A DNA stretch of 64,000 nucleotides from Echria macrotheca. Taxonomy: Eukaryota; Ascomycota; Sordariomycetes; Sordariales; Schizotheciaceae. Under the pieces are notes generated by a model. That model saw nothing but the letters and a program-made list of their open reading frames with translations. It made no database searches and was not told the origin of the DNA. This document shows positions 1-10,483 of this stretch, piece after piece. The stretch is taken from the NCBI GenBank assembly GCA_030411725.1, contig MU839838.1, positions 620,001 through 684,000 on the forward strand, read 5' to 3'. Numbering within the stretch: position 1 is the first letter of the stretch; every line of letters starts with the position of its first letter. Made by a program: the position numbers and the translations under genes.

Positions 1-48
1 TGCTTTCGCCCTGCGGGTCCGCCCTGGCCGATGTACATGATGATTTAT

Positions 49-1180
49 CACTGCATTTTCTACGTTGGCAGAGGGGATGAAATTCCGACCACATTTATCG
101 ACGACACATGGCAACTTATACCTATCACTGCAATTTCTACGTTGGCAGAGGGGTTGAAAACCGTCGCCCCGGTTGCTCCCCGACACTCCACGCTAGGTAC
201 CTACCAGGCAGCCTTGCTCTCTTCTACCCATCCCACCTATCCCTACCTACATACGCAAGAAAGGTCCGTTAAACCCAGGCAAAGAGACCCATAGTCATTC
301 GAACACCCGTCTCAAGCAGATGTCCCTTTCGAATCCACACCTGTAAATAAGAAAAAACAAACCCCCAAACATGGGCTTGAGCCATCCGTCCACGGCAATC
401 TCTACATCAGTATTCCGCAGAGAGATCCAGACACACCAACAAAAGCGTGCAACCTCCTACATAACTGCCCGTCTAAACTCTCTCTGATGGGCCATGGGCA
501 ACCACCCAAGCACACCCAGGGTGTATCACTGCAATTCCTCCCTCGACAAAGGTGTGCAAGGTCCCGCATGACTGGCCTGATCGGGTCTGAACACCCGAAA
601 AAAAAAATAACCCCGAGGCTCCTACACTGCAATTCCTCCCTCGCCGGAGGAGATGGACAACTACCTGCACAGTAACTCCTAGAAAGGTAGGGCCAACGTC
701 CACGCCCCCTCCATTTCAGTATAAATCCTTCCAATCCCCTCGTCGCCAGCGGGTGTACGGGGTGTATAAGAGCCTGGCCGACAAGGGTTGCAGCCTATCA
801 TGGACGCCAGGAGTCCTAACGTGCTGCGTTGATGCGTTGATGCCCAACTGCCCCAAACACTGCAATTTCTACGTTGGCGGAGGGGATGAAGACTGGGATG
901 TCAACGAAAACATATGGGGGGAATCAACGAGAGCATCTCACACCTCCACGCCCCCTCCATTACAGTATGAATCCTTCCAATCCCCTCATCGCCAGAGGGT
1001 GTATGGGGTGTACGAGAGCCTGGCCGACAAGGGTTGTAGCCTATCGGGGACGTCTGGAGTACCGTCGCGCTGGGCGCATCTCGAGCTGTCGAGCTGTCGC
1101 CGTGTTATGCCCGAAGGCTTGCACTGCAATTTCTTCGTTGGCGGAGGGGATGAAGACTCGGATGTCAACGAGAACATACC
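49..1180. repeat. Dispersed short repeat, six copies of a CACTGCAATT core
   Basis: Six copies begin with CACTGCA at 49, 126, 527, 625, 858 and 1122, all on the + strand. The first two and last two share the longer core CACTGCAATTTCTACGTTGG followed by a GGAGGGGATGAA-like stretch, with small changes. The copies at 527 and 625 share a different continuation, CCTCCCTCG. The copies at 858 and 1122 match at about 52 of 55 bases. No matching copies were noticed elsewhere in the window. Function is unknown. The repeat ends about 200 bases from the 3' end of MSH2. Confidence 0.75.
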
Positions 1181-1210
1181 TTATATGGTGGATGGCATCG
1201 ACGAGAGCAT
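701..1210. repeat. Tandem duplication of a ~246-264 bp unit
   Basis: A unit starting CACGCCCCCTCCATT at 701 is repeated from 947. The first ~105 bases match at roughly 92% and most differences are transitions. The spacing is 246 bp at the unit start and 264 bp at the CACTGCAATT core (858 and 1122), so an 18-bp indel separates the copies. Both spacings are multiples of three, and the + frame covering 753-1256 is open through both copies. That frame carries VYGVYxSLADKGCSLS followed by HCNFxVGGGDEDxDVNENI twice. It could be a decayed coding repeat or chance; I see no start, domain or flanking exon that would make it a gene. Confidence 0.7.
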
Positions 1211-1384
1211 CTTGCACCTACACCGCGTTCTCCATTTCGAGGCTTCCTTTAGATGACATTAATGATTCCCTCTTGTGCTCCATCCATCCCATTAGAATCC
1301 CAACAATCCCCAAGACCCAACCAGACGCCCAGTATTTACCCTTAGCTGACACGAAGAAACCCCGACATACGCTGCATAAGACCC

Positions 1385-4222
1385 CTACAAAGCCTTGACA
1401 CTCTGAAAGAACGGGTTGGCAAGCAACTTCTCATCAGCAGCAACCAGCTCCCTCATCCGCGCCACCATCTCCTCCTTGCTCATGCTGCCCCCCTTGACCT
1501 CGTCCTTCCACTTGACCAGCACCTCCTTCAGCAAAGCACTGCCCTCCTCGACGTCCTGCTTGCTGTACTCGACGCCGAGACCGCCAGCCGCGGCGTCGTG
1601 CTTGGTCGTAAAGTCCTCGAGCTCGTCGGCCTTGCGCTTGGCCATCCGGACAACCTTGTCTGGGAAGCGGACCAGCTCGGCGACGTGAATACCAAAACTC
1701 TGGTCGCAGATGCCCTCCTCGACCTTGTAGAGCAGCGTGACCTCGCGCTTCTCGTCCTTACTATTCTTACCCGTCCCGCTGATGTGTGCCGTGACATGGA
1801 GGTTGCGCACCTGCGGATACTGCTCCGCCAGAGCGGTCAGCTCGTGAAAGTGCGTTGCGAAGAGCGCGAAGCAGCCAATCTCCTTGACAATGTGTTCTGA
1901 AATCGCCCACGCCAGCCCGAAACCGTCATACGTCGACGTGCCGCGACCAAGCTCGTCGATGATGATCAGGCTTTCTGCCGTAGCTGACTTGAGGATATTG
2001 GCCGTCTCAAGCATCTCCGCCATGAAGGTCGACACACCCTTGAGCTGGCTGTCGCTGGCACCGACACGGGCCAGGATGCTGTCAAAGATGGTCAACTCGG
2101 CGCTCGTGCACGGGACGAAGCAGCCGACTTGGGCCATGAGGGCAATGACACCAATCTGCCTGATGTATGTCGACTTGCCGCCCATGTTGGGACCCGTAAT
2201 AATGAGAAACGAGGACTTGTCGCGTGTAAGCGTCACATCGTTGGTAATGAACTGCACATCATCCTGCATCTCCATGCACGGATGCCGCGCCTCAGCAAGC
2301 ACGGTCTGGCCCGTCCCGCGGGGGTGGATCGTTGGCCGTACATACGACACGGGTGCGTGGACGGAACAGTGGGCGAACGAGACGATAACGTCAAGGTGGG
2401 CGAGCACACCGGCGAGCCGCTCGAGCACCGGGCAATACGAGGCAGCAACACCGATGACTTCGCTTGCCAGGCTGCTCTGCGTCCGGTTGTAATTCTGCGA
2501 GAGCTGATCGAACTCGCGACGGAATCCCTGAAGCGTCTTGGTCGTGAAGTAGACACCGTTCTTCTGAGTGGAGCACTCCTGGTATTTGGACTTGTTCCGG
2601 ATGCAGCCGGCTTCTGTCCGCGTCAAGCGCATACACCAACCGTGAACCTTGTGGTTCTCAAGGAAAATCTTCTTGTCCTTCTCCTGACCCAGATCGTCTG
2701 CAGCGTCCTGGAACTCGCGGTCCATATCAGACCGAAGCTTGTCGAGCTTCTTCCGGATAATACGGAGGCTGTCATCAAACTCGGGTTTGATAATGAACTC
2801 ATGGTTGTCCAGGGCATCGAGATCGATTGTGGTCTCCACCATTTCTTGTAGCTTCACAAGACTCTCAGACAGCTCCCGCAGCTTATTCGTATACGCCGCG
2901 TCCAGAGGGTCGCGATATGCTTCGTCCATCACGCCTTCAAGGGTCCCAAGAAATCCTGGTAGCCGAATAATAACCTGATATGTCCGGACAACATCCTCCA
3001 ACGTCGCCTTCTTGCGTTGGAACCGCTTGGAAAGACGATAAAGATCAGGGATGGACCGGAGGTGTTCCTCTTGCATTGTCTGTCGAAGTTCTGTATCGTT
3101 GACGAACGCCTCTACCAGCTGCTGGCGTTTCTCGATCTCCTCCTTGTCCATGAGCGGCTGTTTCAACCACTGCGACAATAGTCTACTCCCCACGGGGGTC
3201 TTGCAGTGGTTGAGGAGTCCATACAAACTCATGGTTTTCGAGCCATCTCTAGCACCAGGCATGAGATTCAGGGCTTTGAGGGCTGCCGCATCCAGCTTCA
3301 TGAACTGGGCCAGGTCGTGTTGGTATAGTTGGTATTGACCAAAGTTGGAGGTATCGTGAAGGACGCCTAGGTACTTGATCAAGGCGGAGGCAGAGCCCAT
3401 AGCAAGCTTAAGCTCAGTTTGCGGAAGCATCGTGGCGGACCGTTCGTCCTTGAGAAGTCTTGCTAGATCTTGTTCGATATCTTTCACACCGAAATCTGCG
3501 CCTGGTCTCTCGCTTATGGCAACGTTGCAGTTGTCGATGATCTGCTTGATTTTTGTCAACTCCGGGTCTTTGTCCTTGTCCCCCTTTTCCATCTGTATCA
3601 AGCACTCCTTGACGCCAAGCTGAATGAGAAGAGCTTCGAAGTTGGAGTAGAGATCGTTGTCGAGGAACTCGCTGACGCCAAGTTCCCGGACACTCGCATC
3701 GGCGAAGCAGACGCCCACCGTCCGCGCCTCTGTAGCCTTTGCTGAGATCTTGACCGCCATAATTACGGGAGCGCCTTCGAACTGGCCTCCAATATCATCT
3801 TCGACGTCCTGCAGGTTGCCGGGTGACGCCTGCTTGACGACCTTCCAGTTCATCCGACCGTTTGGGCTCGCCCAGATCTCAACTCGCTTGCCGAGCTTAA
3901 ATAGTGCTTCTCGGAGGAACTGTCGGAAGACAGTGATGGTCATGGTTACCGAAGCGAGGCCGGTGTGGTCATTCTTGCCCAGCTGTCGGACTACCGACGT
4001 CGTCTTGTACACCGTTCGAGCAATGAAGTTTGCATTCTCGCCGTGGGCCGTGTACCAGTCTCCTCGGTCGAAAATTCGGATTGTATCCTCGCCAAGGTCC
4101 GGAAGAGACTTGAAGAAGCGGATGAAGCCATGTTCGTCGTCGACCTGGCAGCATGCTGTTAGCGGATGGCTTCTTGAAGATGCAACGGGGAGGAAAACCT
4201 TTAATTCAGGTCGGGAAGACAT
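1385..4222 (-). CDS. msh2: DNA mismatch repair ATPase MSH2
   Basis: MutS homologue that pairs with MSH6 or MSH3 in the nucleus to recognise mismatches and small loops. The order is an N-terminal mismatch-recognition domain (DWYTAHGENA region), connector, lever and clamp, then the C-terminal ABC-type ATPase. Walker A GPNMGGKSTYIR lies near residue 655, followed by DELGRGTSTYDGFG (Walker B/signature) and ATHFHELT. Exon 1 (4222-4199) encodes only MSSRPELK. A 54-nt intron (4198-4145) follows, with donor GTTTTC, branch GCTAAC and acceptor CCAG. It is in frame, so without splicing 18 foreign residues would interrupt the conserved junction into VDDEHGFIRFFKSLPDLG. The spliced product is 927 aa, normal for fungal MSH2. 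It is divergent from TRM10 and an ACGCGT box lies 158 bp upstream. Confidence 0.97.
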   Translation of the reverse strand: MSSRPELKVFLPVASSRSHPLTACCQVDDEHGFIRFFKSLPDLGEDTIRIFDRGDWYTAHGENANFIARTVYKTTSVVRQLGKNDHTGLASVTMTITVFRQFLREALFKLGKRVEIWASPNGRMNWKVVKQASPGNLQDVEDDIGGQFEGAPVIMAVKISAKATEARTVGVCFADASVRELGVSEFLDNDLYSNFEALLIQLGVKECLIQMEKGDKDKDPELTKIKQIIDNCNVAISERPGADFGVKDIEQDLARLLKDERSATMLPQTELKLAMGSASALIKYLGVLHDTSNFGQYQLYQHDLAQFMKLDAAALKALNLMPGARDGSKTMSLYGLLNHCKTPVGSRLLSQWLKQPLMDKEEIEKRQQLVEAFVNDTELRQTMQEEHLRSIPDLYRLSKRFQRKKATLEDVVRTYQVIIRLPGFLGTLEGVMDEAYRDPLDAAYTNKLRELSESLVKLQEMVETTIDLDALDNHEFIIKPEFDDSLRIIRKKLDKLRSDMDREFQDAADDLGQEKDKKIFLENHKVHGWCMRLTRTEAGCIRNKSKYQECSTQKNGVYFTTKTLQGFRREFDQLSQNYNRTQSSLASEVIGVAASYCPVLERLAGVLAHLDVIVSFAHCSVHAPVSYVRPTIHPRGTGQTVLAEARHPCMEMQDDVQFITNDVTLTRDKSSFLIITGPNMGGKSTYIRQIGVIALMAQVGCFVPCTSAELTIFDSILARVGASDSQLKGVSTFMAEMLETANILKSATAESLIIIDELGRGTSTYDGFGLAWAISEHIVKEIGCFALFATHFHELTALAEQYPQVRNLHVTAHISGTGKNSKDEKREVTLLYKVEEGICDQSFGIHVAELVRFPDKVVRMAKRKADELEDFTTKHDAAAGGLGVEYSKQDVEEGSALLKEVLVKWKDEVKGGSMSKEEMVARMRELVAADEKLLANPFFQSVKAL

Positions 4223-4549
4223 TGTGGGTTATCACTTGGTACAGCAGGAAATCGGAAAATCAGACAAAAGTACAGTTTTGCACATTAATTCCGGTGTTGG
4301 TTGGGCATGTGCATGGAGACAGGAGGTTGGCGGATGTCAGACCGCTGGGAGACGCGACTTCCAGAAAGATCCCTGGCGGACGCGTCGAAGCGTGTAAAGG
4401 GGTTGTCACAGTGCGCTCACCGCCTACTCTTCTGGTCCCAACAGTTCTGCCCGCGGGGTATCTCGCAGCGGGAGCTTTGCTTTCCACCCCACTAAAATTT
4501 CCAGCTGTCCGCCATTTCAACCCTCGCTTTCTTCAAGTAACCGGCCACG
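4223..4549. promoter_or_regulatory. Divergent MSH2/TRM10 promoter with MCB box
   Basis: This 327-bp space separates two divergent start codons. It has a perfect ACGCGT at 4380-4385 and an ACGCGA at 4352-4357. ACGCGT is the MluI cell-cycle box bound by MBF in yeasts, where MSH2 is a G1/S-expressed gene. That a fungal MBF acts here is inference. Confidence 0.55.
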
Positions 4550-5800
4550 ATGGAGGTGTCGCAAGAGGAAACCGTGCAGCGCACTGGTAGTGCTGCATCT
4601 GAGCCAGCCAGTGATCATATGTCCCAGTCGTCATTAACCAATGGCAAGCGCAAAGCCGAGACGGAGCTCACAAGAGACTCCCCTCCGCTAGGACCAAAGA
4701 GAATAGCCAGCGAAGCCGCCGAGGGCGACGCGGCCGATCCCCCACTTTCCAAGAACCAGCTGAAGCGCCTACGGAAGAAGGAGCAATACGAAATCTACAA
4801 GCAGGAGCGCAAAGTCAAGCGAAAAGACAGGCGGCATGCAAAGCAGGAGCGGAAGCGTGTTGAGCGCGAGGCCAAGATTGCCGCGGCCGAGGCAGCCGGC
4901 ATCGACCCCCAGACGGTGCTGCGACCGCCGCAGTTCAAGCCCATACTCGTGCCCGTCGGTCTCATTATCGACTGCGACTTCGAGCAGTACATGCGCGACC
5001 CCGAGATCGTCTCGCTGTCGAGCCAGATCGTGCGCTCCTACTCGGTGAACCGAAAGGCGAAGTATCAAGGGCACCTCTTCATCAGTTCCTGGGGCGGGAA
5101 GATGCGCGAGCGGTTCGAGACGGTGTACGGGGGCGTACACAAGAGGTGGAAGGGCGTCCACATCGTCGAGGGCGAGTTCCGCGAGGCCGGTGTCGAGGCT
5201 CGGCACATATGGGAGTCCAAATGTGGAGGCGAGATCATCGATTCCCTCAAGGCGAACGACGAGCTGCCGGCTATAACCTACGGCGATAACCACGAACCCA
5301 TACCGGAGGGGTCTGAGCCGATGGATATCAACAAGTCGGTCGTCTATCTCACCGCCGACTCGCCCTATACCATCGAACGGCTCGAGCCCAACACAAGTTA
5401 TGTCATTGGAGGATTGGTGGATAGAAACCGCGAGAAGGGACTCTGTTACAAGAAAGCGCAGGAGTGCAGGGTGCGCACTGCCAAGCTGCCCATTGGCGAG
5501 TACATGGCGATGCAGAGCCGTTTCGTGCTCACGACGAATCAAGTTGTGGAAATCATGATCAAGTGGCTCGAGTGCGGCAACTGGGGCGAGGCATTCATGG
5601 GTGTGATTCCGAAGCGGAAGGGCGGAATATTAAAGACAGATACGTCGGAGGCGGATCAGGCTGACGAAAATGAAGACCAGGATGACGATCATGCTGATGA
5701 GGATATGCTGGAGGGCGATACCCTGGTCGTCGACGAGGCCATGAATGGAGATGAGAGCGGCAGTGAAGACGAGGAAGTGTCTCAAGTAGCGGTCCCGTAA
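4550..5800 (+). CDS. trm10: tRNA (guanine-9-N1)-methyltransferase TRM10
   Basis: Single-exon gene of 416 aa. TRM10 is a SPOUT-fold enzyme that transfers a methyl group from S-adenosylmethionine to N1 of G9 in tRNAs. The N-terminal third is Lys/Arg-rich and helical (QLKRLRKKEQYEIYKQERK to about residue 115), typical of the RNA-binding extension. The catalytic core begins with LIIDCDFEQYM and includes VVYLTADSPYTIERL, YVIGGLVDRNREKGLC and LTTNQVVEIMIKWLECGNW, the diagnostic TRM10 blocks. The last ~50 residues are strongly acidic, as in other fungal TRM10 proteins. The ATG at 4550 is the first in frame and has context GCCACGATGG. It shares a promoter with MSH2 and converges on PRI1. Confidence 0.95.
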   Translation: MEVSQEETVQRTGSAASEPASDHMSQSSLTNGKRKAETELTRDSPPLGPKRIASEAAEGDAADPPLSKNQLKRLRKKEQYEIYKQERKVKRKDRRHAKQERKRVEREAKIAAAEAAGIDPQTVLRPPQFKPILVPVGLIIDCDFEQYMRDPEIVSLSSQIVRSYSVNRKAKYQGHLFISSWGGKMRERFETVYGGVHKRWKGVHIVEGEFREAGVEARHIWESKCGGEIIDSLKANDELPAITYGDNHEPIPEGSEPMDINKSVVYLTADSPYTIERLEPNTSYVIGGLVDRNREKGLCYKKAQECRVRTAKLPIGEYMAMQSRFVLTTNQVVEIMIKWLECGNWGEAFMGVIPKRKGGILKTDTSEADQADENEDQDDDHADEDMLEGDTLVVDEAMNGDESGSEDEEVSQVAVP

Positions 5801-5972
5801 GGACATGAAGACAATCAAGAAAATTAAAGTCATCTACAGATTCCGCAGTAACGTGGCCCTTCGCAGTGAAACCCATACGCTCTCCGATACCATGCTCAGG
5901 AGTCGACAAGTCATTACCCTTCCCGTATCGTACCGGTCATGCTATATTCTACAGCCCGTTATCAACAGCCTG

Positions 5973-7637
5973 TTACCATAGGGACCCACCCTCTTGGCTA
6001 ATCTTCTCCCGCTTGATCTTGTAGTCCGGCTCGTCCTTGATCATGATAGTAACATGAGTCCTGAAGTAGTCGATATACGGCTTGAGGCTCGTCTTCTCCC
6101 AGTCGTGGATCGGCCTATCGTTCTTAACCGCCGGCCCCTTGTACTCGTCAATCTCGCGGATCAGGTTCTGGATGGTAGGCACGCCCAGGGGGTCAAACGT
6201 CTCGATATGCCGCATGTTGATCGGCACGCAGACGCGCCCGGTGCCGGGGTGGATGACGAAGGGGCTCTTGAGCAAGTGGTTGAGCTTCTTGCTGACGTTG
6301 ATATCCAGGCGCGGGTACGTGTACTCGAGCACGATGTCCTGCTTGGCCTCGAGCAGGGCTCTGGTGTCGAATCTCTTGTTCTTGCTGGCGACGGTCCTGG
6401 CGACGGCGTCGATGTCTTGCCATTTCAAGGCGGATGGCCGGCCGGGAGACGCGTCCCACTTGCGTCGGAGGGCGTCGCGCAGGTTGAGATCTGGGAGACT
6501 CTGGAGGAGCTTCTCGGCTCGGTCTGATTCTCGCCAGGGATCCTGGTCCTCTAGAATATCATCTTGAAAGTGAGACTTGAGGATGTTTATGCTCCGACTT
6601 TGATGACGGTTAGTACCACACGGCCAAAAAAAAACGGGGTGGGGGGACACTCACACGATATGAGGATGTAAGGGGCGACGAAGATTCACCCTCTTCCCAC
6701 CTTGAGCACCGCCAACGACAACCTGAAGGTAACCAGCAATGACTCCTCTCTTCCTATCGTCCAGAACCCTTGCGGCCTTGTCGGATATCCAGGCGTGAAC
6801 ACCTCTTCGGCCCGAGTAGACCCACATGATGTGCTTGAAGCCAAAGTCATCGCGGAGGACGGCGGTGATGACTTTGATGGCCATTGTCATGAACCGCCAG
6901 CACTTGTGGCAGATGTTGGCCTTGTCGCAGCATGTTCGGATATCGTCGTAGTCTGTCAAGTCGATATCGAAGCAGAGCTCTTTGGACTGGGGGCGGAAGC
7001 CGGACAGGTTCATCTTGCGCTCTCGAGGGTTGGTTGTGTATACTGGACCGATTTCGATTCTGGTGGGCACGAGGCGGAGCACGTCTTTCCGCAGCCTAGC
7101 CGAGTGTTAGCTGGTCTTTGCTGAAATGACACATTACACATACAAATCTGCGGTCCTATATGACATGTATCGTAACATGGCGTCATTCGACAGTGTGAAA
7201 GCCAGCTCGCGGTGCTCAAAGTCCTTGGACGGCTGGGGGCTGTGGTTGAGCCATTGGAAAAAGATTCGCCAGGGGAAGAGCCGCTGGTAGAAGACTCGCA
7301 GAAGTGCAGGATCAGACGCGCTCATGCTGGCATAGTCAACCTGTCTGGGAGCTGGTTAGTGGCAGGCAGGCGAGTTCTATTCAGGTGGAACTAACTCGAT
7401 GGTAGCTGGGGCATTGGAGCTGGGAAATTCGTCGTCGTCAACATCGAACAGATCGTCGAGTTTCATAGCTGATTGTTGCGTTCCGCTTTCCGGTTTCTGC
7501 TGCCCAGCTACGGGTAGTTCTGGCGCGGCATCGGTCATGGTGACATCTTCATCCCCAGCTGGCGGGTTCGTGGGCTGGCTGTGGGTAGCCATAGGTGTGT
7601 CCATGTCCTCTGTTTTTGGCGTTACCGAGTGTGGCAT
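5973..7637 (-). CDS. pri1: DNA primase catalytic (small) subunit PRI1
   Basis: Catalytic subunit of primase in the DNA polymerase alpha complex; it makes the RNA primer for each Okazaki fragment. Four exons: 7637-7392, 7340-7144, 7095-6655 and 6597-5973, separated by introns of 51, 48 and 57 nt, each with a CTAAC branch point. The product is 502 aa. The core motifs are ELCFDIDLTDYDDIR, which holds the catalytic Asp triad, a Cys cluster CC-x5-C-x2-C just after it (zinc site), SGRRGVHAWISD (nucleotide-binding), and the conserved C-terminal IDEYKGP-containing tail. The N-terminal ~80 residues are acidic and low in complexity. Donor and acceptor phases restore FTLSNDAMLRYMSYRTADL-LRKDVLRL and RRPLHPHIV-RSINILK, as expected for the family. 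The upstream region has three clustered MCB-like sites. Confidence 0.96.
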
Positions 7638-8058
7638 ATCGGATCGACGTGTCTGGATGTTTTACAAGGCTCAGAGGACTTGGAAAATATGTCGAATTGC
7701 CCTACCTCCTAATTGATGAAGGTGAACAAGCAGTGGTGTTGTGGAGACCGAGACAATGTCGAGAATGTGGACGCGCTTTTGACGCGACACGCGTTGAGCG
7801 CCTGCATGATCGCAAGACAGGGGTTGGACGCCACTTGCGTGCACGGACACACATCACAACCCTAACCCGAAAACAGCCTTGATGACCCCTGCGCCCTCAC
7901 GTCATTGGCACCTTGGCACATTGTCTTGCACGCAAGCGGTTCCAGTGACAGGGTCACGGAGTAAGTCCTCGCTTGGGCTGTCCGTATTCCCGACCCATCA
8001 TCCCTTTTTCCTCCTGCCACTCTCCACGAACCTTGGCTACGCTCGCGGGAGACTCACC
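7638..8058. promoter_or_regulatory. Divergent PRI1/GH5_12 promoter with clustered MCB sites
   Basis: This 421-bp intergenic space holds ACGCGC (7771-7776), ACGCGA (7782-7787) and a perfect ACGCGT (7789-7794) within 24 bp. The perfect box lies 152 bp upstream of the PRI1 ATG and 265 bp upstream of the GH5_12 ATG. Clustered MCB elements are typical of G1/S DNA-replication genes in yeasts. Confidence 0.6.
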
Positions 8059-10483
8059 ATGGCCGGGTTTCGCCTTACCATCGAGGATGGCAAGTTTCGC
8101 GACGTGCACGGCCGCCAGGTAACCCTCCGCGGCATCAACGTTGCCGGCGATGCCAAGTACCCAAATCTGCCCGAGCAGCCCTCGCACGTTGCCGACGACT
8201 TCTTCGATGGCGACAATGTCAAGTTCACTGGACGCCCGTTCCCGAAGGAGGAGGCCCATCTGCACTTCTCGCGTCTCAAGCGCTTTGGGTACAACACAAT
8301 TCGCTATGTCTTCACGTGGGAAGCGATCGAGGCCGCAGGCCCGGGCATCTACGACGAAGAATGGATCCAGCACACGATCGATATCCTCCGCGTCGCAAAG
8401 GAGTATGGGTTCTACGTCTTCATGGACCCGCACCAGGATGTGGTATGTTGAAATGCTGTAGCTCACGCGGAAGTGCCAAGACTTACACCTCTGTCCCAGT
8501 GGTCACGGTTCTCGGGTGGCTCAGGCGCGCCCATGTGGACGCTCTACGCTGCTGGTCTGAATCCCCAGAGCTTCGCCGCTACCGAAGCCGCCATCGTCCA
8601 CAACACGTACCCCGATGTCGATAGCTTCCCCAAAATGATTTGGTCAACCAACTACTTCCGCCTAGCAGCCGCCACCATGTTCGCTCTGTTCTTTGCAGGC
8701 AAGGAGTTTGCGCCCAAGTGCATCATTGATGGAATGAATATTCAGGATTATTTGCAAGGCCATTTTATCCGGGCCTGCACGCACTTGGCCAAGAGGATAC
8801 ACGAAGCGGGCGATATCGAAAATGAGGTGGTTTTTGGATGGGAGACGCTCAACGAACCAAACAAGGGCATGATAGCGTACGACGACATCAGTGTTATCCC
8901 GAAAGAACAGGCTTTGAAAAAGGGGACATGCCCTACGATATGGCAGACAATACTGACGGGGTCCGGGCGAGCCGTCGAGGTGGAAACCTGGGATATGGGT
9001 GGAATGGGTCCCTACAAAGTGGGCAGGGCCTTGATCGACCCGCATGGCGAAAAGGCATGGCTGCCAGCCGACTATGACGACTCCCGGTATGGCTGGAAGA
9101 GGGATCCGGGGTGGAAACTGGGAGAGTGTATCTGGGCACAGCATGGGGTGTGGGATCCGTCAAACGACACGTTGCTCCGGAAGGACTATTTTGGAAAGCG
9201 GCCAAGCAATGGCGAACACGTCGACTACACGTATTTCGCAAACAATTTCTTCATGGATATGGTTCGAAAATATCGGGATGCGATCCGGGAGCAACACAAT
9301 GGCGCCATCATCCTGCTTCAAGGGCCAACGATGGAGCTCCCGCCCAAGATCAAGGGGACACCTGATGGTGACGATCCTCTGATAGCGTACGCCCCGCATT
9401 GGTACGATGGCATCACCCTCATGACCAAGAAGTGGAACCGAACGTGGAACGTGGATGTCCTGGGTGTTCTGAGAGGGAGGTATTGGCATCCCGGTCTTGC
9501 AATCAAGATCGGTGAGACGGCGATTCGAAACTGTTTCCGGGACCAGCATGCTGCTATGAGACAGGAAGGGCTGGATTATCTCGGTAACCACCCGTGTATC
9601 ATGACGGAGTTTGGGATACCTTACGACATGGACGATAAGTATGCGTACAAGACGGGAGACTATGCAAGCCAATCCGCTGCGATGGACGCCAACCATTTCG
9701 GTGTTGAAAATGCCGGTTTGGAAGGCTATACGCTGTGGCTGTACATGGCAAAGGTCAGTTGGCGTGCTGAAGCTTTGTCAGATCAATTTACTAACCTGTG
9801 CTCAGAACGACCACGAGAGAGGTGATCAGTGGAACGGCGAAGACTTGTCGATTTTCTCGGCTGATGACAAACTCCTCCCGCTCTCGGCCGTTCCCCGGAG
9901 TCCGGACAACCAGTCGACACCGTCGCTTTTAAAAGCGGCCACCACAGCTTCGATGCAGCAGAGGAAAGAGGTCGATGATGACGGCTCCGTGACGCCTGCT
10001 AACTTGAAGCGCACCCTCACCAATCCGTCGATTTCATCCGAGACCACATCGCGAGAACCCGAGCTGACGGCGAATCCGGGATACCGCGCAGCAGAGGCGT
10101 ACGTGCGGCCGGCGCCTGTCACGACAGCGGGCGTGATCAAAAACTACACGTTTGATCTCAAGAGGTGTCAGTTTAGCATGACGATTGAGACATCCAAACC
10201 GCCAGAAGCCGATGCGCCGACTGTTGTGTTTTTGCCCGAGTTCCACTTCCCCAAGGACGAGTGCGTTGTTGAGACCAGCTCAGGAAAGTGGGAGATCAGC
10301 ATCGACGACGAGGAAACGGCGCTGATACAGAGGCTGAGGTGGTGGCATGGTGACGGCGAGCAGACACTCCGAGTTACCGGTGTGGTCAAGAACGTTAATG
10401 GCGACGGAGTGGCGGCTGGCGAGGAAGCAGGCTACTATGAACAATGCAACCAAAACGGATGGGGGAACTGCAGTATCATGTAA
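8059..10483 (+). CDS. GH5_12 steryl-beta-glucosidase (EGH1/EGCrP2 type)
   Basis: Glycoside hydrolase family 5, subfamily 12, homologous to yeast Egh1 and Cryptococcus EGCrP2, which hydrolyse ergosteryl-beta-glucoside (related EGCrP1 acts on glucosylceramide). Exons 8059-8442, 8500-9753 and 9806-10483; introns of 57 nt (GTATGT donor) and 52 nt (CTAAC branch). The product is 771 aa with no signal peptide. The TIM-barrel begins RLTIEDGKFRDVHGRQVTLRGIN. The acid/base Glu is in GWETLNEPNKG and the nucleophile Glu in CIMTEFGIPYD. A C-terminal beta-domain follows. The protein ends in CSIM, a consensus CaaX box for farnesylation. I chose the ATG at 8059 for its good context (CACCATGG); an upstream in-frame ATG at 7879 would add about 60 unlike-family residues. 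Confidence 0.92.
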
